Origin: Novosphingobium profundi
GTDB taxonomy: Bacteria > Pseudomonadota > Alphaproteobacteria > Sphingomonadales > Sphingomonadaceae
NCBI RefSeq assembly: GCF_018491765.1
Contig: NZ_JABWCU010000007.1
Coordinates: 124,001-188,000 of the forward strand
Reading direction: 5' to 3'
Length of the DNA stretch: 64,000 bases
Every line of letters starts with the position of its first letter. The stretch's first letter is position 1. Positions 27,714-36,864 of the stretch are shown in pieces. The notes under the pieces are model-generated. The model saw only the letters and a list, made by a program, of their open reading frames with translations. It was not told where the DNA came from and did no database searches. The position numbers and the translations under genes are program-made.

Positions 27714-28922
27714 ATGCGCATACTTTCCATCGCAACGCTCTTCCCCAACCCGATCCGGCCCGGCTTCGGCATCTTCGTGGGCAACCAGATGCGCGCGGTG
27801 GCCGCGCGCGGCGATGTCGAACTCACCATGCTCAGCCCGATCGGGATACCGCCCTGGCCGCTAAGCACCCGCGCGCCCTACAGGGCCCTGAACGCCGTGC
27901 CCGCGCATAGCGCAGAAGTCGGCATCCCGACCTACTACCCCAAGTTCACCACGATCCCCAAGCTCGGGTCCGACAGCAACCCGCGTCGTATTGCCCGCGC
28001 CATCCTGCCGCTAGTCCGCAGGCTCCACGCGGAAAAGCCGTTCGAGCTCGTCGACGCACAGTTCTTCTTCCCCGACGGGCCCGCCGCCGCAATCGTCGCG
28101 CGCGAACTGGGACTGCCGCTCACCATCAAATCGCGCGGGGCCGACATCCACTACTGGGGCCGGCGCGAAACCGCCCTCGCCCAGATGCAGCAGGCCGCCC
28201 AGCAGGCGGCCGCGCTGCTCGCGGTCAGCCAGTCCTTGCGCGAGGACATGATCGCGCTCGGCATGCCCGGCGAACGCATCGGCGTGCACTACACCGGGCT
28301 CGACCGCGAACGCTTCCGCCCCATCGAACGCCGCGCCGCGCGGACGCTCGTCTCGGCGATGCCCGGGCTCGAGATCTGGAGCAAGGGACCGCTCATCGTC
28401 ACCCCCGGAGCGCTGATCCCACGCAAAGGCCAGCAACTCGTGCTGCAGGCGCTGATCCACTTGCCCGAAGCGCGCCTCGCGCTCGCCGGAGCAGGCGAGG
28501 ACGAGGCCCGGCTCAAGGCCGAGGCGGCGATCCTGGGGGTCGCGGACCGGGTCCATTTCCTCGGCCAGGTCGACCACGACACCCTGCCCACGCTCCTGTG
28601 CGCGGCCGACGTCATGGTCCTGCCCTCGGCCAGCGAGGGGCTCGCCAACGTCTGGATCGAGGCGCTCGCCTCGGGCACCCCGATCGTCATTCCCGACATC
28701 GGCGGCGCGCGCGAGGTCGTGAAGGACGACACTGCGGGACGCATCGCCGAACGCACCCCCGAGGCGATCGCGGCGGCCATCGCCGACATTCTCGACCATC
28801 CTCCCGCGCAGGCCGAAGTCGCCATGCTCGTCAGCGACTTCAGTTGGGGCGAGAACGCGCAGAACATGGTGCGTTTCTGGAGCGACGTGCTCGAGGGGCG
28901 GCCGGTCCACACCGGCGTCTGA
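27714..28922 (+). CDS. Glycosyltransferase family 4
   Basis: A 402-residue GT-B fold glycosyltransferase. The N-terminal acceptor domain begins MRILSIATLFPNPIRPGFG; the C-terminal donor domain includes GALIPRKGQQLVLQA and the family motif PSASEGLANVWIEALASGTPIV, where E-x7-E binds the nucleotide sugar. The GKG...L and SEG patterns place it in GT4, which contains many sugar-nucleotide-dependent polysaccharide and lipid enzymes. No other polysaccharide gene is adjacent, so the acceptor is unknown. ATG at 27714; an intrinsic terminator follows. Confidence 0.92.
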   Translation: MRILSIATLFPNPIRPGFGIFVGNQMRAVAARGDVELTMLSPIGIPPWPLSTRAPYRALNAVPAHSAEVGIPTYYPKFTTIPKLGSDSNPRRIARAILPLVRRLHAEKPFELVDAQFFFPDGPAAAIVARELGLPLTIKSRGADIHYWGRRETALAQMQQAAQQAAALLAVSQSLREDMIALGMPGERIGVHYTGLDRERFRPIERRAARTLVSAMPGLEIWSKGPLIVTPGALIPRKGQQLVLQALIHLPEARLALAGAGEDEARLKAEAAILGVADRVHFLGQVDHDTLPTLLCAADVMVLPSASEGLANVWIEALASGTPIVIPDIGGAREVVKDDTAGRIAERTPEAIAAAIADILDHPPAQAEVAMLVSDFSWGENAQNMVRFWSDVLEGRPVHTGV

Positions 28923-28944
28923 CCGACTGCTCTTCGCGGCCCAT

Positions 28945-28986
28945 GAAAAAAGGGGGCGCCCTGTGGGCACCCCCTTTCGTGTTTTC
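28945..28986 (+). terminator. Intrinsic terminator between GT4 and secF
   Basis: A GC-rich stem (GGGGGCGCCC with GGGCACCCCC, one mismatch) flanked by an A run on the left and TTTCGTGTTTT on the right. It can serve both converging transcripts. Confidence 0.75.
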
Positions 28987-29006
28987 AAATTCGCATAGCA
29001 ACCGCG

Positions 29007-29993
29007 TTACGGCTTGGCCGCACGCTCACGCGCGAGGCGCTCCTGGCGATCGATCTCCGATTCGGTCGGGATGAAGCTCTCGCCCGAGACGCCCAGCCAG
29101 ATCAGGATCGGCGCGGCCATGTAGATCGAGCTGTAGGTACCCACGAAAATACCCAGCGTGATCGCCGCGACCAGGCCGAACAGGCTTTCAGGCCCGAAGA
29201 ACAGGAGCGGGATCAGCGCAACCAGCAGCGTGGCCGAAGTCATCACCGTACGCGCCAGCGTCTCGTTGACCGACATGTCGAGCAGTTCGGGCAGCGGCAT
29301 CTTGCGGTACTTCTTCAGGTCCTCGCGGATACGGTCGTAGACGACGATCGTATCGTTCAGCGAATAGCCGATGATGGCCAGGATCGCCGCGATGATCTGG
29401 AGCGAGAACTCCATCTGGAACAGCGCGAACATGCCCAAGGTCAGCGAGACGTCGTGGAACAGCGCGAAGAGGCCGCCGACACCGAACTGCCACTCGAAGC
29501 GGATCCAGATGTAGATCGAGATCGCCAGCATGGCCGCACCGAGCGCATAGATCGCCATCTCGCGGAATTCGCCCGAGACCTTGCCCGAAACCGTGCTCAC
29601 GCCTTCGATGCGCACGTCGGGATAGGCCTTGGTGATGGCGCTCGTGACCTGCTTGGAGATCTTCTCGGCCGCCCCCGGATTGCCCTCGGCCTCGGCCGGC
29701 AGCTTCGAGCGGATCGAGACTTCGTTGGCCGCGCCGAAACGCTGGATGACCGGTTCGCCGTAGCCCAGGCCCTCGACCAGGTCGCGCAGCTCGGCCACGG
29801 GAGCCTCGCCATGCTTGGTGAAGGTCGCCTGGATTTCCTGGCCGCCGGCGAAGTCGATGCCGTAGTTCAGGCCCTTGGTCAGCACGAGACCCCAGCTGGC
29901 CGCGATCAGCAGACAGCTGATGACGTAGAAGGGAACCCTCCAGCGCAGGAAGTGGATGTTGGTGTTGTCGGGGACGAGTTTGATGAGGCGCAT
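29007..29993 (-). CDS. secF: Protein translocase subunit SecF
   Basis: A 328-residue inner-membrane subunit of the Sec translocon that helps drive preprotein release using the proton gradient. Six membrane helices, the first near residues 20-38; the periplasmic domain starts after GIDFAGGQEI; conserved motifs include YSLNDTIVVYDRIRE and NETLARTVMTS. The ATG at 29993 is preceded by AAGG; a longer frame to 30056 runs into secD. It follows secD after 11 bases, giving the yajC-secD-secF order, which is conserved. Confidence 0.96.
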   Translation of the reverse strand: MRLIKLVPDNTNIHFLRWRVPFYVISCLLIAASWGLVLTKGLNYGIDFAGGQEIQATFTKHGEAPVAELRDLVEGLGYGEPVIQRFGAANEVSIRSKLPAEAEGNPGAAEKISKQVTSAITKAYPDVRIEGVSTVSGKVSGEFREMAIYALGAAMLAISIYIWIRFEWQFGVGGLFALFHDVSLTLGMFALFQMEFSLQIIAAILAIIGYSLNDTIVVYDRIREDLKKYRKMPLPELLDMSVNETLARTVMTSATLLVALIPLLFFGPESLFGLVAAITLGIFVGTYSSIYMAAPILIWLGVSGESFIPTESEIDRQERLARERAAKP

Positions 29994-30004
29994 GGGATCA
30001 GCCT

Positions 30005-31612
30005 TCAGATGTTCAGGTCTGCGGGACGCTTGCGGCGCAGCCAGCCGGCTACCCACATGCGGGTCATCGCAACGCCGGTGAAGACGCTGGTGAACAGGCC
30101 GATGATGAGAACCACCGCGAAGCCACGGACCGGGCCCGAGCCGAACGCGAAGAGCAGCACACCGGCGATGAAGTTGGTGATGTTCGCGTCATAGATGGCG
30201 CGGCTCGCCTCCTTGTAGCCGTTCTCGACCGCGGTGATGACCCGGCGGCCCCGCTTTCGCTCCTCGCGGATGCGCTCGTAGATCAGCACGTTGGCGTCGA
30301 CCGCGGCACCGATGGTGAGAACGAAGCCGGCGATGCCCGGCAGGGTCAGCGTGGTGCCGATCTGCGCCATGATCCCCAGGATCATGAGCACGTTGATGAC
30401 CAGCGCCAGCGTCGCATAGATGCCGAAGCGGCCATACGAACCGATCATCAGCAGAACGACGAGCAGCGAACCGATGCCCATCGCGATCAGGCCCTTGCGG
30501 ATCGAGTCGGCGCCAAGATCGGGGCCAACCGTGCGTTCTTCGACGACCGTGAGATCGACCGGAAGCGCACCCGAACGCAGCGCGATCGCGAGCTGGGTTG
30601 CCGATTCGACCGTGAAGCTGCCCGAAATCTGCGCGCTACCACCCAGGATCGGCTCGTTGATGGCGGGCGCGGACAGCACCTTGCCGTCAAGGATGATCGC
30701 AAAGCGCTTGTTGACGTTCTGCTGGGTCAGTTCAGCGAACTTGGCGCCGCCCTGCTGGTTGAAGGTGATCGTGACAACCGGGCGGTTGGTCTGCTGTTCG
30801 AAGCCCTGCTTGGCGTTCGTCAGCTGGTCGCCCTTGATGCCGCCCAGGCGCTTGACCGCCAGCGCCTTGACGCCGCCGACTTCGCTGCCTTCGGCGTAGG
30901 GGACGATCTCGTCGCCCGGAGGGGCGATGCCTTGCGCGACGTCGTTGGGCGCCGCGTTGTCGTCGACCAGCTTGAACTCGAGCTTCGCGGTCTGGCCGAT
31001 CAGCTTCTTGAGCGAATCGGGATTATCGAGCCCGGGCACCTGGACGACGATGCGGTTCGCACCCTGGCGGATGATCGTGGGCTCACGCGTGCCGAGCGCG
31101 TCGATGCGCTTGCGCACCACTTCGACGGCCGAATCCATTGCGTCGGAAACCGCCTGGTCGAGGCCTTCCTGCGTGGGCGTGAGAATGAAGCGGTTGCCGT
31201 CCTCGACCCGGATGTCCCAGTCGCGCTGGCCGGTGAGCCCCGCGCCATTGGTGAGGTTGACCAGTTCGTCGCGCGCGGCGTCGACCTGGGTCTTGTCCTT
31301 GAGCATGAACGAGAGGCGACCGTTGGTGCGCGAAATGTCACCGATCGCGATCGCCGGATCGGCGGCCTTGAAGCGGCCGCGCACGCTTTCTTCCATGTTC
31401 TCGATGCGCTGCTGGGCCACCTGCCCATCGTCCGCTTCGAGCAGGATATGGCTGCCGCCCGCGAGGTCGAGACCCAGGTTGACCTGCGGATGGGGAAGCG
31501 CCGAGGGCCAGGGCAGACCGGCAACCGAAAACAGCGAAGGCAGTGCCAGGGCCGCGCAGACGAGCGCGATCCCCCAGAACCAGACCTTCTTCCAGATAGG
31601 AAAATCAAGCAT
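30005..31612 (-). CDS. secD: Protein translocase subunit SecD
   Basis: A 535-residue inner-membrane protein with six helices and a large periplasmic region (about residues 45-360). The conserved motifs GLDLAGGSHILLE and, later, GIAGFVLTIGAAVDANVLIYERIREE are both clear. It works with SecF and YajC in the proton-driven step of secretion through SecYEG. ATG at 31612 has AAGGC just upstream; the frame extending to 31678 has no conserved residues. The gap to yajC is 77 bases. Confidence 0.97.
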   Translation of the reverse strand: MLDFPIWKKVWFWGIALVCAALALPSLFSVAGLPWPSALPHPQVNLGLDLAGGSHILLEADDGQVAQQRIENMEESVRGRFKAADPAIAIGDISRTNGRLSFMLKDKTQVDAARDELVNLTNGAGLTGQRDWDIRVEDGNRFILTPTQEGLDQAVSDAMDSAVEVVRKRIDALGTREPTIIRQGANRIVVQVPGLDNPDSLKKLIGQTAKLEFKLVDDNAAPNDVAQGIAPPGDEIVPYAEGSEVGGVKALAVKRLGGIKGDQLTNAKQGFEQQTNRPVVTITFNQQGGAKFAELTQQNVNKRFAIILDGKVLSAPAINEPILGGSAQISGSFTVESATQLAIALRSGALPVDLTVVEERTVGPDLGADSIRKGLIAMGIGSLLVVLLMIGSYGRFGIYATLALVINVLMILGIMAQIGTTLTLPGIAGFVLTIGAAVDANVLIYERIREERKRGRRVITAVENGYKEASRAIYDANITNFIAGVLLFAFGSGPVRGFAVVLIIGLFTSVFTGVAMTRMWVAGWLRRKRPADLNI

Positions 31613-31689
31613 TGCCTTGTGCTCTACTCCGAAGGGGCGATGCAACGTCGCGATTGCCCGCGCCGGATGCGCAGGCAATCGGCATCCGG

Positions 31690-32022
31690 TCAGTCGTTCG
31701 CGGGCTTCTTGCCGGCGGGCGGGATCACGTCGCTGATGGTCGACTTGACCGCCTTGACGATCATGCCCTTGGCGATCTCGACCTCGACGTAGTGCTCGTC
31801 GACCTTGACGACCTTGCCGACGAAACCACCGCCGGTCAGGACCTCGTCACCGCGCTTGATCGCCTCGAGCTTGGAGCGGTGCTCCTTCTGCTGCTTCATC
31901 TGCGGGCGCAGGATCAGGAACCAGAAGATCAGGGCCATCGCCACGAAGGGCAGGTACTGCATCCAGGCGGGCATCGCCCCGGCCGGTGCGGCGGCAAGCT
32001 GGTTGAGAATCGAGCTGTTCAT
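31690..32022 (-). CDS. yajC: Preprotein translocase subunit YajC
   Basis: A 110-residue single-span membrane protein. The helix MQYLPFVAMALIFWFLILRPQ (about residues 21-41) is followed by the conserved QMKQQKEHRSKLEAIKRGDEV region, then the small beta domain with GGFVGKVVKVDEHYVEVEIAKG. It stabilises or regulates SecDF. First gene of the yajC-secD-secF operon. Confidence 0.96.
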   Translation of the reverse strand: MNSSILNQLAAAPAGAMPAWMQYLPFVAMALIFWFLILRPQMKQQKEHRSKLEAIKRGDEVLTGGGFVGKVVKVDEHYVEVEIAKGMIVKAVKSTISDVIPPAGKKPAND

Positions 32023-32324
32023 GAAACGTCAGAAGCCTTCTATGTCGTCACCCGCGATGCGCGCCGCGGCTCCCGCCTGAAGAGGCGGACGCCCGGCGCC
32101 GCATGAGGGCGCTGCCCTCGCGGGCTTTACCGGATGCGGGCGGTTAGCAACAAAGCGCCCCGCTGGCAACGAACCAGCCGAAACTCACCCCGACCCGGCG
32201 CGCGAAATAGGAACGCGCCCTCGCACTTCCAAGGCCGGATCAGGCTCTTGCGAACAAACCTTGCCGATCATGTCGATACAGGGTTGCGCTGTCGAAATTA
32301 CCTGCCTATAGGGCGCCCTCCGGT

Positions 32325-32401
32325 CGGGACGTAGCGCAGCCTGGTAGCGCATCACACTGGGGGTGTGGGGGTCGGAGGTTCGAATCCTCTCGTCCCGACC
32401 A
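32325..32401 (+). tRNA. tRNA-Pro (GGG)
   Basis: A 77-base gene with encoded CCA. The acceptor stem CGGGACG pairs with CGTCCCG; the anticodon loop CTGGGGG has anticodon GGG (32359-32361); the T loop GGTTCGAATCC is intact. Confidence 0.95.
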
Positions 32402-32578
32402 ATTTGGAAAAGACATCGCAAGATGCCGTCGAACGGGCCGCTTACGCGGCCCGTTTGTCGTTGTGGCCAGCGCACACGCCATTTGCCCCCCCGAGAAGCA
32501 CGCGTAAGGTTCCGCTAAGTGTTTCGACATAGGCTCTGCCAAATCAGGAGATTCGCCGCAGCCTGGGAACGAGTGCAA

Positions 32579-32956
32579 ATGCCCTGTACCGACGTTCGCC
32601 GCCTGCTGCCCTGCCTTGCCTGCGGTCTCGCGCTGGCCCTGAGCCTCACCGCCTGCGGTTCGAGCGAACGCGACGCGCAAGCCCGCTTGCAGGCCGAACA
32701 GCGCCAACAAGCTGCCGAAGCGCAAGCGCGACGCACAGCCGCCGCCCGCGAGGCTCTTATCCGCCAAGAGGAGCAGAGGCAGGCCGAACTCGATCGTTTC
32801 TACGCGGGCGAGGAAGGCTCGCAGCAGGCCGCTCCGGCACCTTCCCCCGATGCCTTGCCCGAACTCGTCCCGATGGTGCCTGCGACCGCCCCCTCGCCCA
32901 CCGGGACCGATACGGTCACCTTCCGCGTGAACCCCGCAGCCGGCGCCCACCACTAG
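32579..32956 (+). CDS. Small lipoprotein of unknown function
   Basis: A 125-residue secreted lipoprotein. The signal sequence ends at the lipobox LTAC, so the mature N terminus is a lipid-modified Cys near residue 24. A Gln/Ala/Arg-rich helical coil (about 30-70) is followed by a Pro-rich tail (about 75-125). The shape suggests an envelope spacer or scaffold, but no family is recognised. The start at ATG 32579 is preferred for its signal peptide; a GTG at 32519 would add an unlikely leader. It follows tRNA-Pro by 177 bases and precedes aroQ. Confidence 0.78.
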   Translation: MPCTDVRRLLPCLACGLALALSLTACGSSERDAQARLQAEQRQQAAEAQARRTAAAREALIRQEEQRQAELDRFYAGEEGSQQAAPAPSPDALPELVPMVPATAPSPTGTDTVTFRVNPAAGAHH

Positions 32957-33130
32957 CATCCAGGCGCGGCACGCCGCGACCACTGCCCGGCCGACACCGC
33001 GCGGCATCCGTGAACCGGAAATTCCTGCTCAGATCGATTGCGCGGCCCCCTCTCGGGCGCGTATTGGACGTCGGCGAAGCGCACGACACCAGGTGGCCTT
33101 CAACGAAAACAACAAGGAAATTCGACGCCT

Positions 33131-33568
33131 ATGACCTCGAAGCACATCTACGTCCTCAACGGACCGAACCTGAACCGCCTGGGCAAGCGCGAGCCCGGCA
33201 TCTACGGGTCGCAGACGCTCGAGGACATCGGCGCCCTGCTCACCAAGCGCGCGCAGGCACTGGGGTGCACGGTCGAGATGCGTCAGTCCAACCATGAGGG
33301 CCATCTCGTCGACTGGCTCCACGAGGCCGAAGACAAGGGCGCGCACGCGGTTCTGCTGAATGCCGGCGCCTTCACGCACACTTCGATCGCGCTGCTCGAC
33401 GCAATCCGCGCGATCACGGCGCCGGTGATCGAGGTGCACCTCTCCAACCCCCACACGCGCGAGCATTTCCGCCACCAGAGCTGGGTTGGACAGGCCGCCA
33501 AGGGCACGATTGCCGGCTTTGGCGCGAACAGCTACCTGCTGGCCCTCGAGGCTGCAGCCACGCTCTAG
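33131..33568 (+). CDS. aroQ: Type II 3-dehydroquinate dehydratase
   Basis: A 145-residue dodecameric enzyme of the shikimate pathway converting 3-dehydroquinate to 3-dehydroshikimate. The signature YVLNGPNLNRLGKREPGIYG near the N terminus contains the catalytic Tyr, followed by the SNHEG and HLSNPHTREHFRHQS regions with the active-site His. ATG at 33131 has AAGGAA upstream; the frame extends to 33038 without conserved residues. The 3' end overlaps the next, convergent gene by 4 bases. Confidence 0.97.
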   Translation: MTSKHIYVLNGPNLNRLGKREPGIYGSQTLEDIGALLTKRAQALGCTVEMRQSNHEGHLVDWLHEAEDKGAHAVLLNAGAFTHTSIALLDAIRAITAPVIEVHLSNPHTREHFRHQSWVGQAAKGTIAGFGANSYLLALEAAATL

Positions 33569-34065
33569 GAGCGCTCCTCGCACGCAACGCGCGCACCGTC
33601 GTCGGCGCGCACCGAAACGATGCGATGAACGGGGACACGAAAGTCCCCGTTCTCATCCGCCGGGTCTGCGTCCTGGTGGACCGCGACGCCGCAAATGCCA
33701 CTGCGCGCCAGCGACAGCAACATGCGGCGCATGTCGCCCGGTGACGCGGCCTGCGGAAGGTTCACCGCCAGGAAACGGTGCAAGGGTTCGGCACCTTTCG
33801 CGTCGACCGGCCTGAGAAGGCCCAGCTCCCGCAGGTTCGCGACCACCTGCCCATCGACGCGCCATTCGCCACGATCCACATCGAAGCGGGGCAGATGCGC
33901 AGCAGCCGAAGCAGAAAGGGTGAGCGCCTCGTCGGCGACCTTGCCCAGCTCGAAATCCGGCGCAGGCGCTGGCTCGCTCCGGGTGAACCACCAGATATTG
34001 CCTGCGACGAGGAGCGCCGCGACGCCAAGCAGCCCGGCGCGCCGGCCCCTGCGGGAGATCGCCAT
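33565..34065 (-). CDS. Signal-anchored hypothetical protein
   Basis: A 166-residue protein with a basic N terminus and one membrane helix (about residues 11-28), probably leaving a domain of about 130 residues in the periplasm. The segment RVDGQVVANLRELGLLRPVDAKG is amphipathic; there are two cysteines (SGICG and ACEERS), which could form a disulfide. No family is recognised. The stop overlaps aroQ by 4 bases. It lies 10 bases downstream of the Lrp-type gene, so the two may be one transcript. Confidence 0.65.
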   Translation of the reverse strand: MAISRRGRRAGLLGVAALLVAGNIWWFTRSEPAPAPDFELGKVADEALTLSASAAAHLPRFDVDRGEWRVDGQVVANLRELGLLRPVDAKGAEPLHRFLAVNLPQAASPGDMRRMLLSLARSGICGVAVHQDADPADENGDFRVPVHRIVSVRADDGARVACEERS

Positions 34066-34075
34066 GGAGTCCGGC

Positions 34076-34543
34076 TCAGACCTCGAGCGGAACGCCCGGG
34101 ATATTCTTGGACGTGCGGATCGTCAGCGAAGTCTTGACGCTGTCGACGTTGGGCGCAGGCGTCAGCTTGCTGGTCAGAAATTCCTGGAAGCTCTGCAGGT
34201 CGCGGCTGACGATCTTCAGGATGAAGTCGATCTCGCCGTTGAGCATGTGGCATTCGCGCACTTCGGGCAGGCCCTTCATGTGGTCCTCGAAGGCGCGCAG
34301 CGCTTCCTCGGCCTGGCTCTTGAGGCTGACCAGCGCGAAAACGGTGATGGTGAAACCCAGCTTCGAGGAATCGAGATCGGCATGGTAGCCCTGGATGATC
34401 CCCGCCTCCTCGAGGCTGCGCACCCGGCGAAGGCACGGCGGCGCCGTCAGGCCGACTCGCTGTGCGAGTTCGACGTTGGTAATGCGCCCCTCATCCTGCA
34501 ATTCGGCCAGCAGCCGACGATCGATTTCATCCAGATTGATCAT
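34076..34543 (-). CDS. Lrp/AsnC family transcriptional regulator
   Basis: A 155-residue regulator with an N-terminal winged helix (MINLDEIDRRLLAELQDEGRITNVELAQRVGLT) and a C-terminal RAM domain with the usual ECHMLNGEIDFILKIVSRD. These proteins form octamers and respond to amino acids. ATG at 34543 is chosen over ATT 34558. Upstream (34618-34647) an AT-rich stretch is flanked by TACGCT and AGCGTA, a possible binding site. The target is unknown; no amino-acid transport gene is adjacent. Confidence 0.92.
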   Translation of the reverse strand: MINLDEIDRRLLAELQDEGRITNVELAQRVGLTAPPCLRRVRSLEEAGIIQGYHADLDSSKLGFTITVFALVSLKSQAEEALRAFEDHMKGLPEVRECHMLNGEIDFILKIVSRDLQSFQEFLTSKLTPAPNVDSVKTSLTIRTSKNIPGVPLEV

Positions 34544-34617
34544 GTCAGAATCCCGCAATCACCTTATGCACTTCGTTTACTGCCCCACGCCTAACGGAAA
34601 CGCACGCAAAACGACAC

Positions 34618-34647
34618 TACGCTGAAATATTATTATCCCTTAGCGTA
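34618..34647. promoter_or_regulatory. Inverted repeat in the Lrp promoter region
   Basis: TACGCT (34618-34623) and AGCGTA (34642-34647) are perfect complements around an AT-rich 18-base spacer. Lrp-type proteins bind such AT-rich dyads, often in their own promoters. Confidence 0.35.
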
Positions 34648-34801
34648 ATCGTCCCGCTTTGCAACGCTTTCCGAGCGGTCACTTTTACGAAACGGTTGGT
34701 TTGCTAGGGAAATCCACCCCGCAAAATGCACAAGGACGTGCTAGGGGAAACCGACAGCCCTTTTCCGGGACCGGCTCCCTCCGGCCCCACCCTGGAGCCG
34801 A

Positions 34802-36811
34802 ATGCACTTCGACGACCGCCTATCCACGGTTTTGCGCCATTCCGCGAACAGCGGAACCCTTGCGCGCATCCAGTTCCGGCAGTTGGTCGACATCCTGGCC
34901 CAAGCGCCTGCGGACCTGTCGTCCGAGCTCGCCGAGGAAGGTTATGCGCGTCTCGATTCGCTTTGCACGGCGATTCGCACGCCCGAACAGGTCGACCTGA
35001 TTCGCCAATCCCTCCTGCGACTCACCAATCCGCGCCTGTTGGCCCAGCTCGCCGCCATCGACCCCAAGGTCGCCAGCGTGGCCCTCGCCAAGACGCGGCT
35101 CGACGAGGACGCGTGGCTGGCCCTGATTCCCGCCCTTCCCGTGCACGCGCGCGGCATCCTGCGCCACCGCCGCGACCTGCCGTCCCGCGTGAACGATCTT
35201 CTCGAGCGTCTTGGCATCGGCGATCGTGCGCTTCCGCCTGCAGCTCCGCTCGAGGCCGTCTCGCAACCGCCGCGCGAGGACGCCATCGCCTGTGCGCCGA
35301 CGCGGCATGACCCAGGCATCCTGGACACCGCGCAGGTGCAGGCGCCCCCGTGCGAAGTCCGCCAGCCGAGGACCGAGGCCGAAGTCGAGGAACTGGTGCT
35401 GACGACCCTGCTCGGCAGCGAAGATCCCGCCCCGCACATGCCCCCCCACCGCGTCGCTTCGGCAGGCGCGGCGACGCCGGTTTCACCCTCGGGCCTCGGC
35501 GCAGGGCCGCCTCCCCCTCCGCGCTCTCCCGACACCTCGGGGTCGCCCGCACATGCCGTTCCCACCTCGCTGCGCGAATGGGCTCGCCTGCGCGCCGCCG
35601 GTACGATCGCTCCGCCCCCCGACCCGCTCCAGTCGACCAGTCGCGGCGATCCCGGGATCGGCGCGATCGTGCGTCGGATCGAAGAATTCCGCCGCAATCG
35701 CCAGAAGCCCCGCCCCCCCGAGCCGGCCAACGATTCGCCGCGGCTGCCACTCGGCGATGCCCCCGGAGAGGTTGCAAGCGGCCCTGCCACGATCGATTTC
35801 GCGACTGACTCCGAAGGCCGCATCAATTGGGCAGACGGGCCCTTCGCACCCGCGGTGACCGGCTTCAGTCTGCCCGCCCACGAAAGCCTCGAAAGCGACA
35901 TCGCCGCCGCCGTACGCCAGCGCCTGCCGATCCGCGGTGCCCTGATCGCACTTGCCGGCCCCAGCGCGATCAGCGGATTGTGGCAAGTCGACGCGGCCGC
36001 CTGCTTCGACCAGAGCACTGGCCGGTTCACCGGACATTGCGGCCGCCTGCGCCGCCCGCGCACGAGCTCGCCCGAAATTCCCGCTGGCGCGGCAAGCGCG
36101 GAGGCCGACCGCATGCGCCAGGTCCTCCATGAACTGCGCACGCCCGCCAATGCCATCCAGGTTGCCGCCGAGATCATCCAGCAGCAGCTCTATGGGCCCG
36201 CCCCCCACGAATACCGGGCCCTGGCCGCCTCGATCGCGGGTGACTGCGCGCATATCCTTGCCGGTTTCGAAGAACTCGATCGGCTGGTGAAGCTCGAGAC
36301 GGGCGCACTCCAGCTCGACCCGGGCCTGTCGAACCTCGCGCGCATCACCGCCCAGACGATTCGCCGGCTCGGTGGCTGGACGGGCCCGCGCAACAGCGGG
36401 TTCGCCCCCTCGCCCGATCTCGATGGCGCGGACCTGCCGATCGCGCTTGCGCATGACGAAGCCGAGCGTCTGGTCTGGCGCCTCCTGGCAGCGCTGGCGG
36501 GAGCGTCGGTCAGCGACGAGCGACTGGCGCTCGAATGGAGCGACGAAGGCCCGTTCGTGCGCATGCGCCTCGCGCTTCCGGCCGCACTGGCCGAGCGCGA
36601 AGGCGATGCGCTCTTCGCCATCGGCGAGGCGGGGCGCGGACAAGCCCTCAGCGCGGGCGTATTCGGCGTCGGCTTCACGCTGCGGCTCGCCTGCGCCGAA
36701 GCGGCCTCATGCGGTGGCAGCCTTCAACGCATTGCAAATGATCTTGTGCTTACGCTACCATTGTCCCGAGAAGCGAACGACATAGCCCCCGTAGCGGACC
36801 ATCGCCCCTAG
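34802..36811 (+). CDS. DUF2336-like protein with degenerate histidine kinase region
   Basis: A 669-residue cytosolic protein in three parts. The N-terminal helical part (about 1-140) has the repeat-like pattern of DUF2336 proteins (NPRLLAQLAAIDPKVASVALAKTRLDEDAWLALIPALP). A Pro/Ala-rich linker (about 150-320) follows. A C-terminal HisKA-like helix has the H of LHELRTPANAIQVAAE. The ATPase part lacks a recognisable N box (the position reads RLVWRLLAALAG with no Asn) and the usual G1 Asp motif, though a late GVGFTLRLA resembles a G2 region. It may be a phosphotransfer or scaffold protein rather than an active kinase. It is followed by a deacetylase gene after 53 bases. Confidence 0.75.
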   Translation: MHFDDRLSTVLRHSANSGTLARIQFRQLVDILAQAPADLSSELAEEGYARLDSLCTAIRTPEQVDLIRQSLLRLTNPRLLAQLAAIDPKVASVALAKTRLDEDAWLALIPALPVHARGILRHRRDLPSRVNDLLERLGIGDRALPPAAPLEAVSQPPREDAIACAPTRHDPGILDTAQVQAPPCEVRQPRTEAEVEELVLTTLLGSEDPAPHMPPHRVASAGAATPVSPSGLGAGPPPPPRSPDTSGSPAHAVPTSLREWARLRAAGTIAPPPDPLQSTSRGDPGIGAIVRRIEEFRRNRQKPRPPEPANDSPRLPLGDAPGEVASGPATIDFATDSEGRINWADGPFAPAVTGFSLPAHESLESDIAAAVRQRLPIRGALIALAGPSAISGLWQVDAAACFDQSTGRFTGHCGRLRRPRTSSPEIPAGAASAEADRMRQVLHELRTPANAIQVAAEIIQQQLYGPAPHEYRALAASIAGDCAHILAGFEELDRLVKLETGALQLDPGLSNLARITAQTIRRLGGWTGPRNSGFAPSPDLDGADLPIALAHDEAERLVWRLLAALAGASVSDERLALEWSDEGPFVRMRLALPAALAEREGDALFAIGEAGRGQALSAGVFGVGFTLRLACAEAASCGGSLQRIANDLVLTLPLSREANDIAPVADHRP

Positions 36812-36864
36812 AGAATTGCACCCTTGGCGAACGGTGCCGGTTCAGACAGAGGAATACCAAGGCC

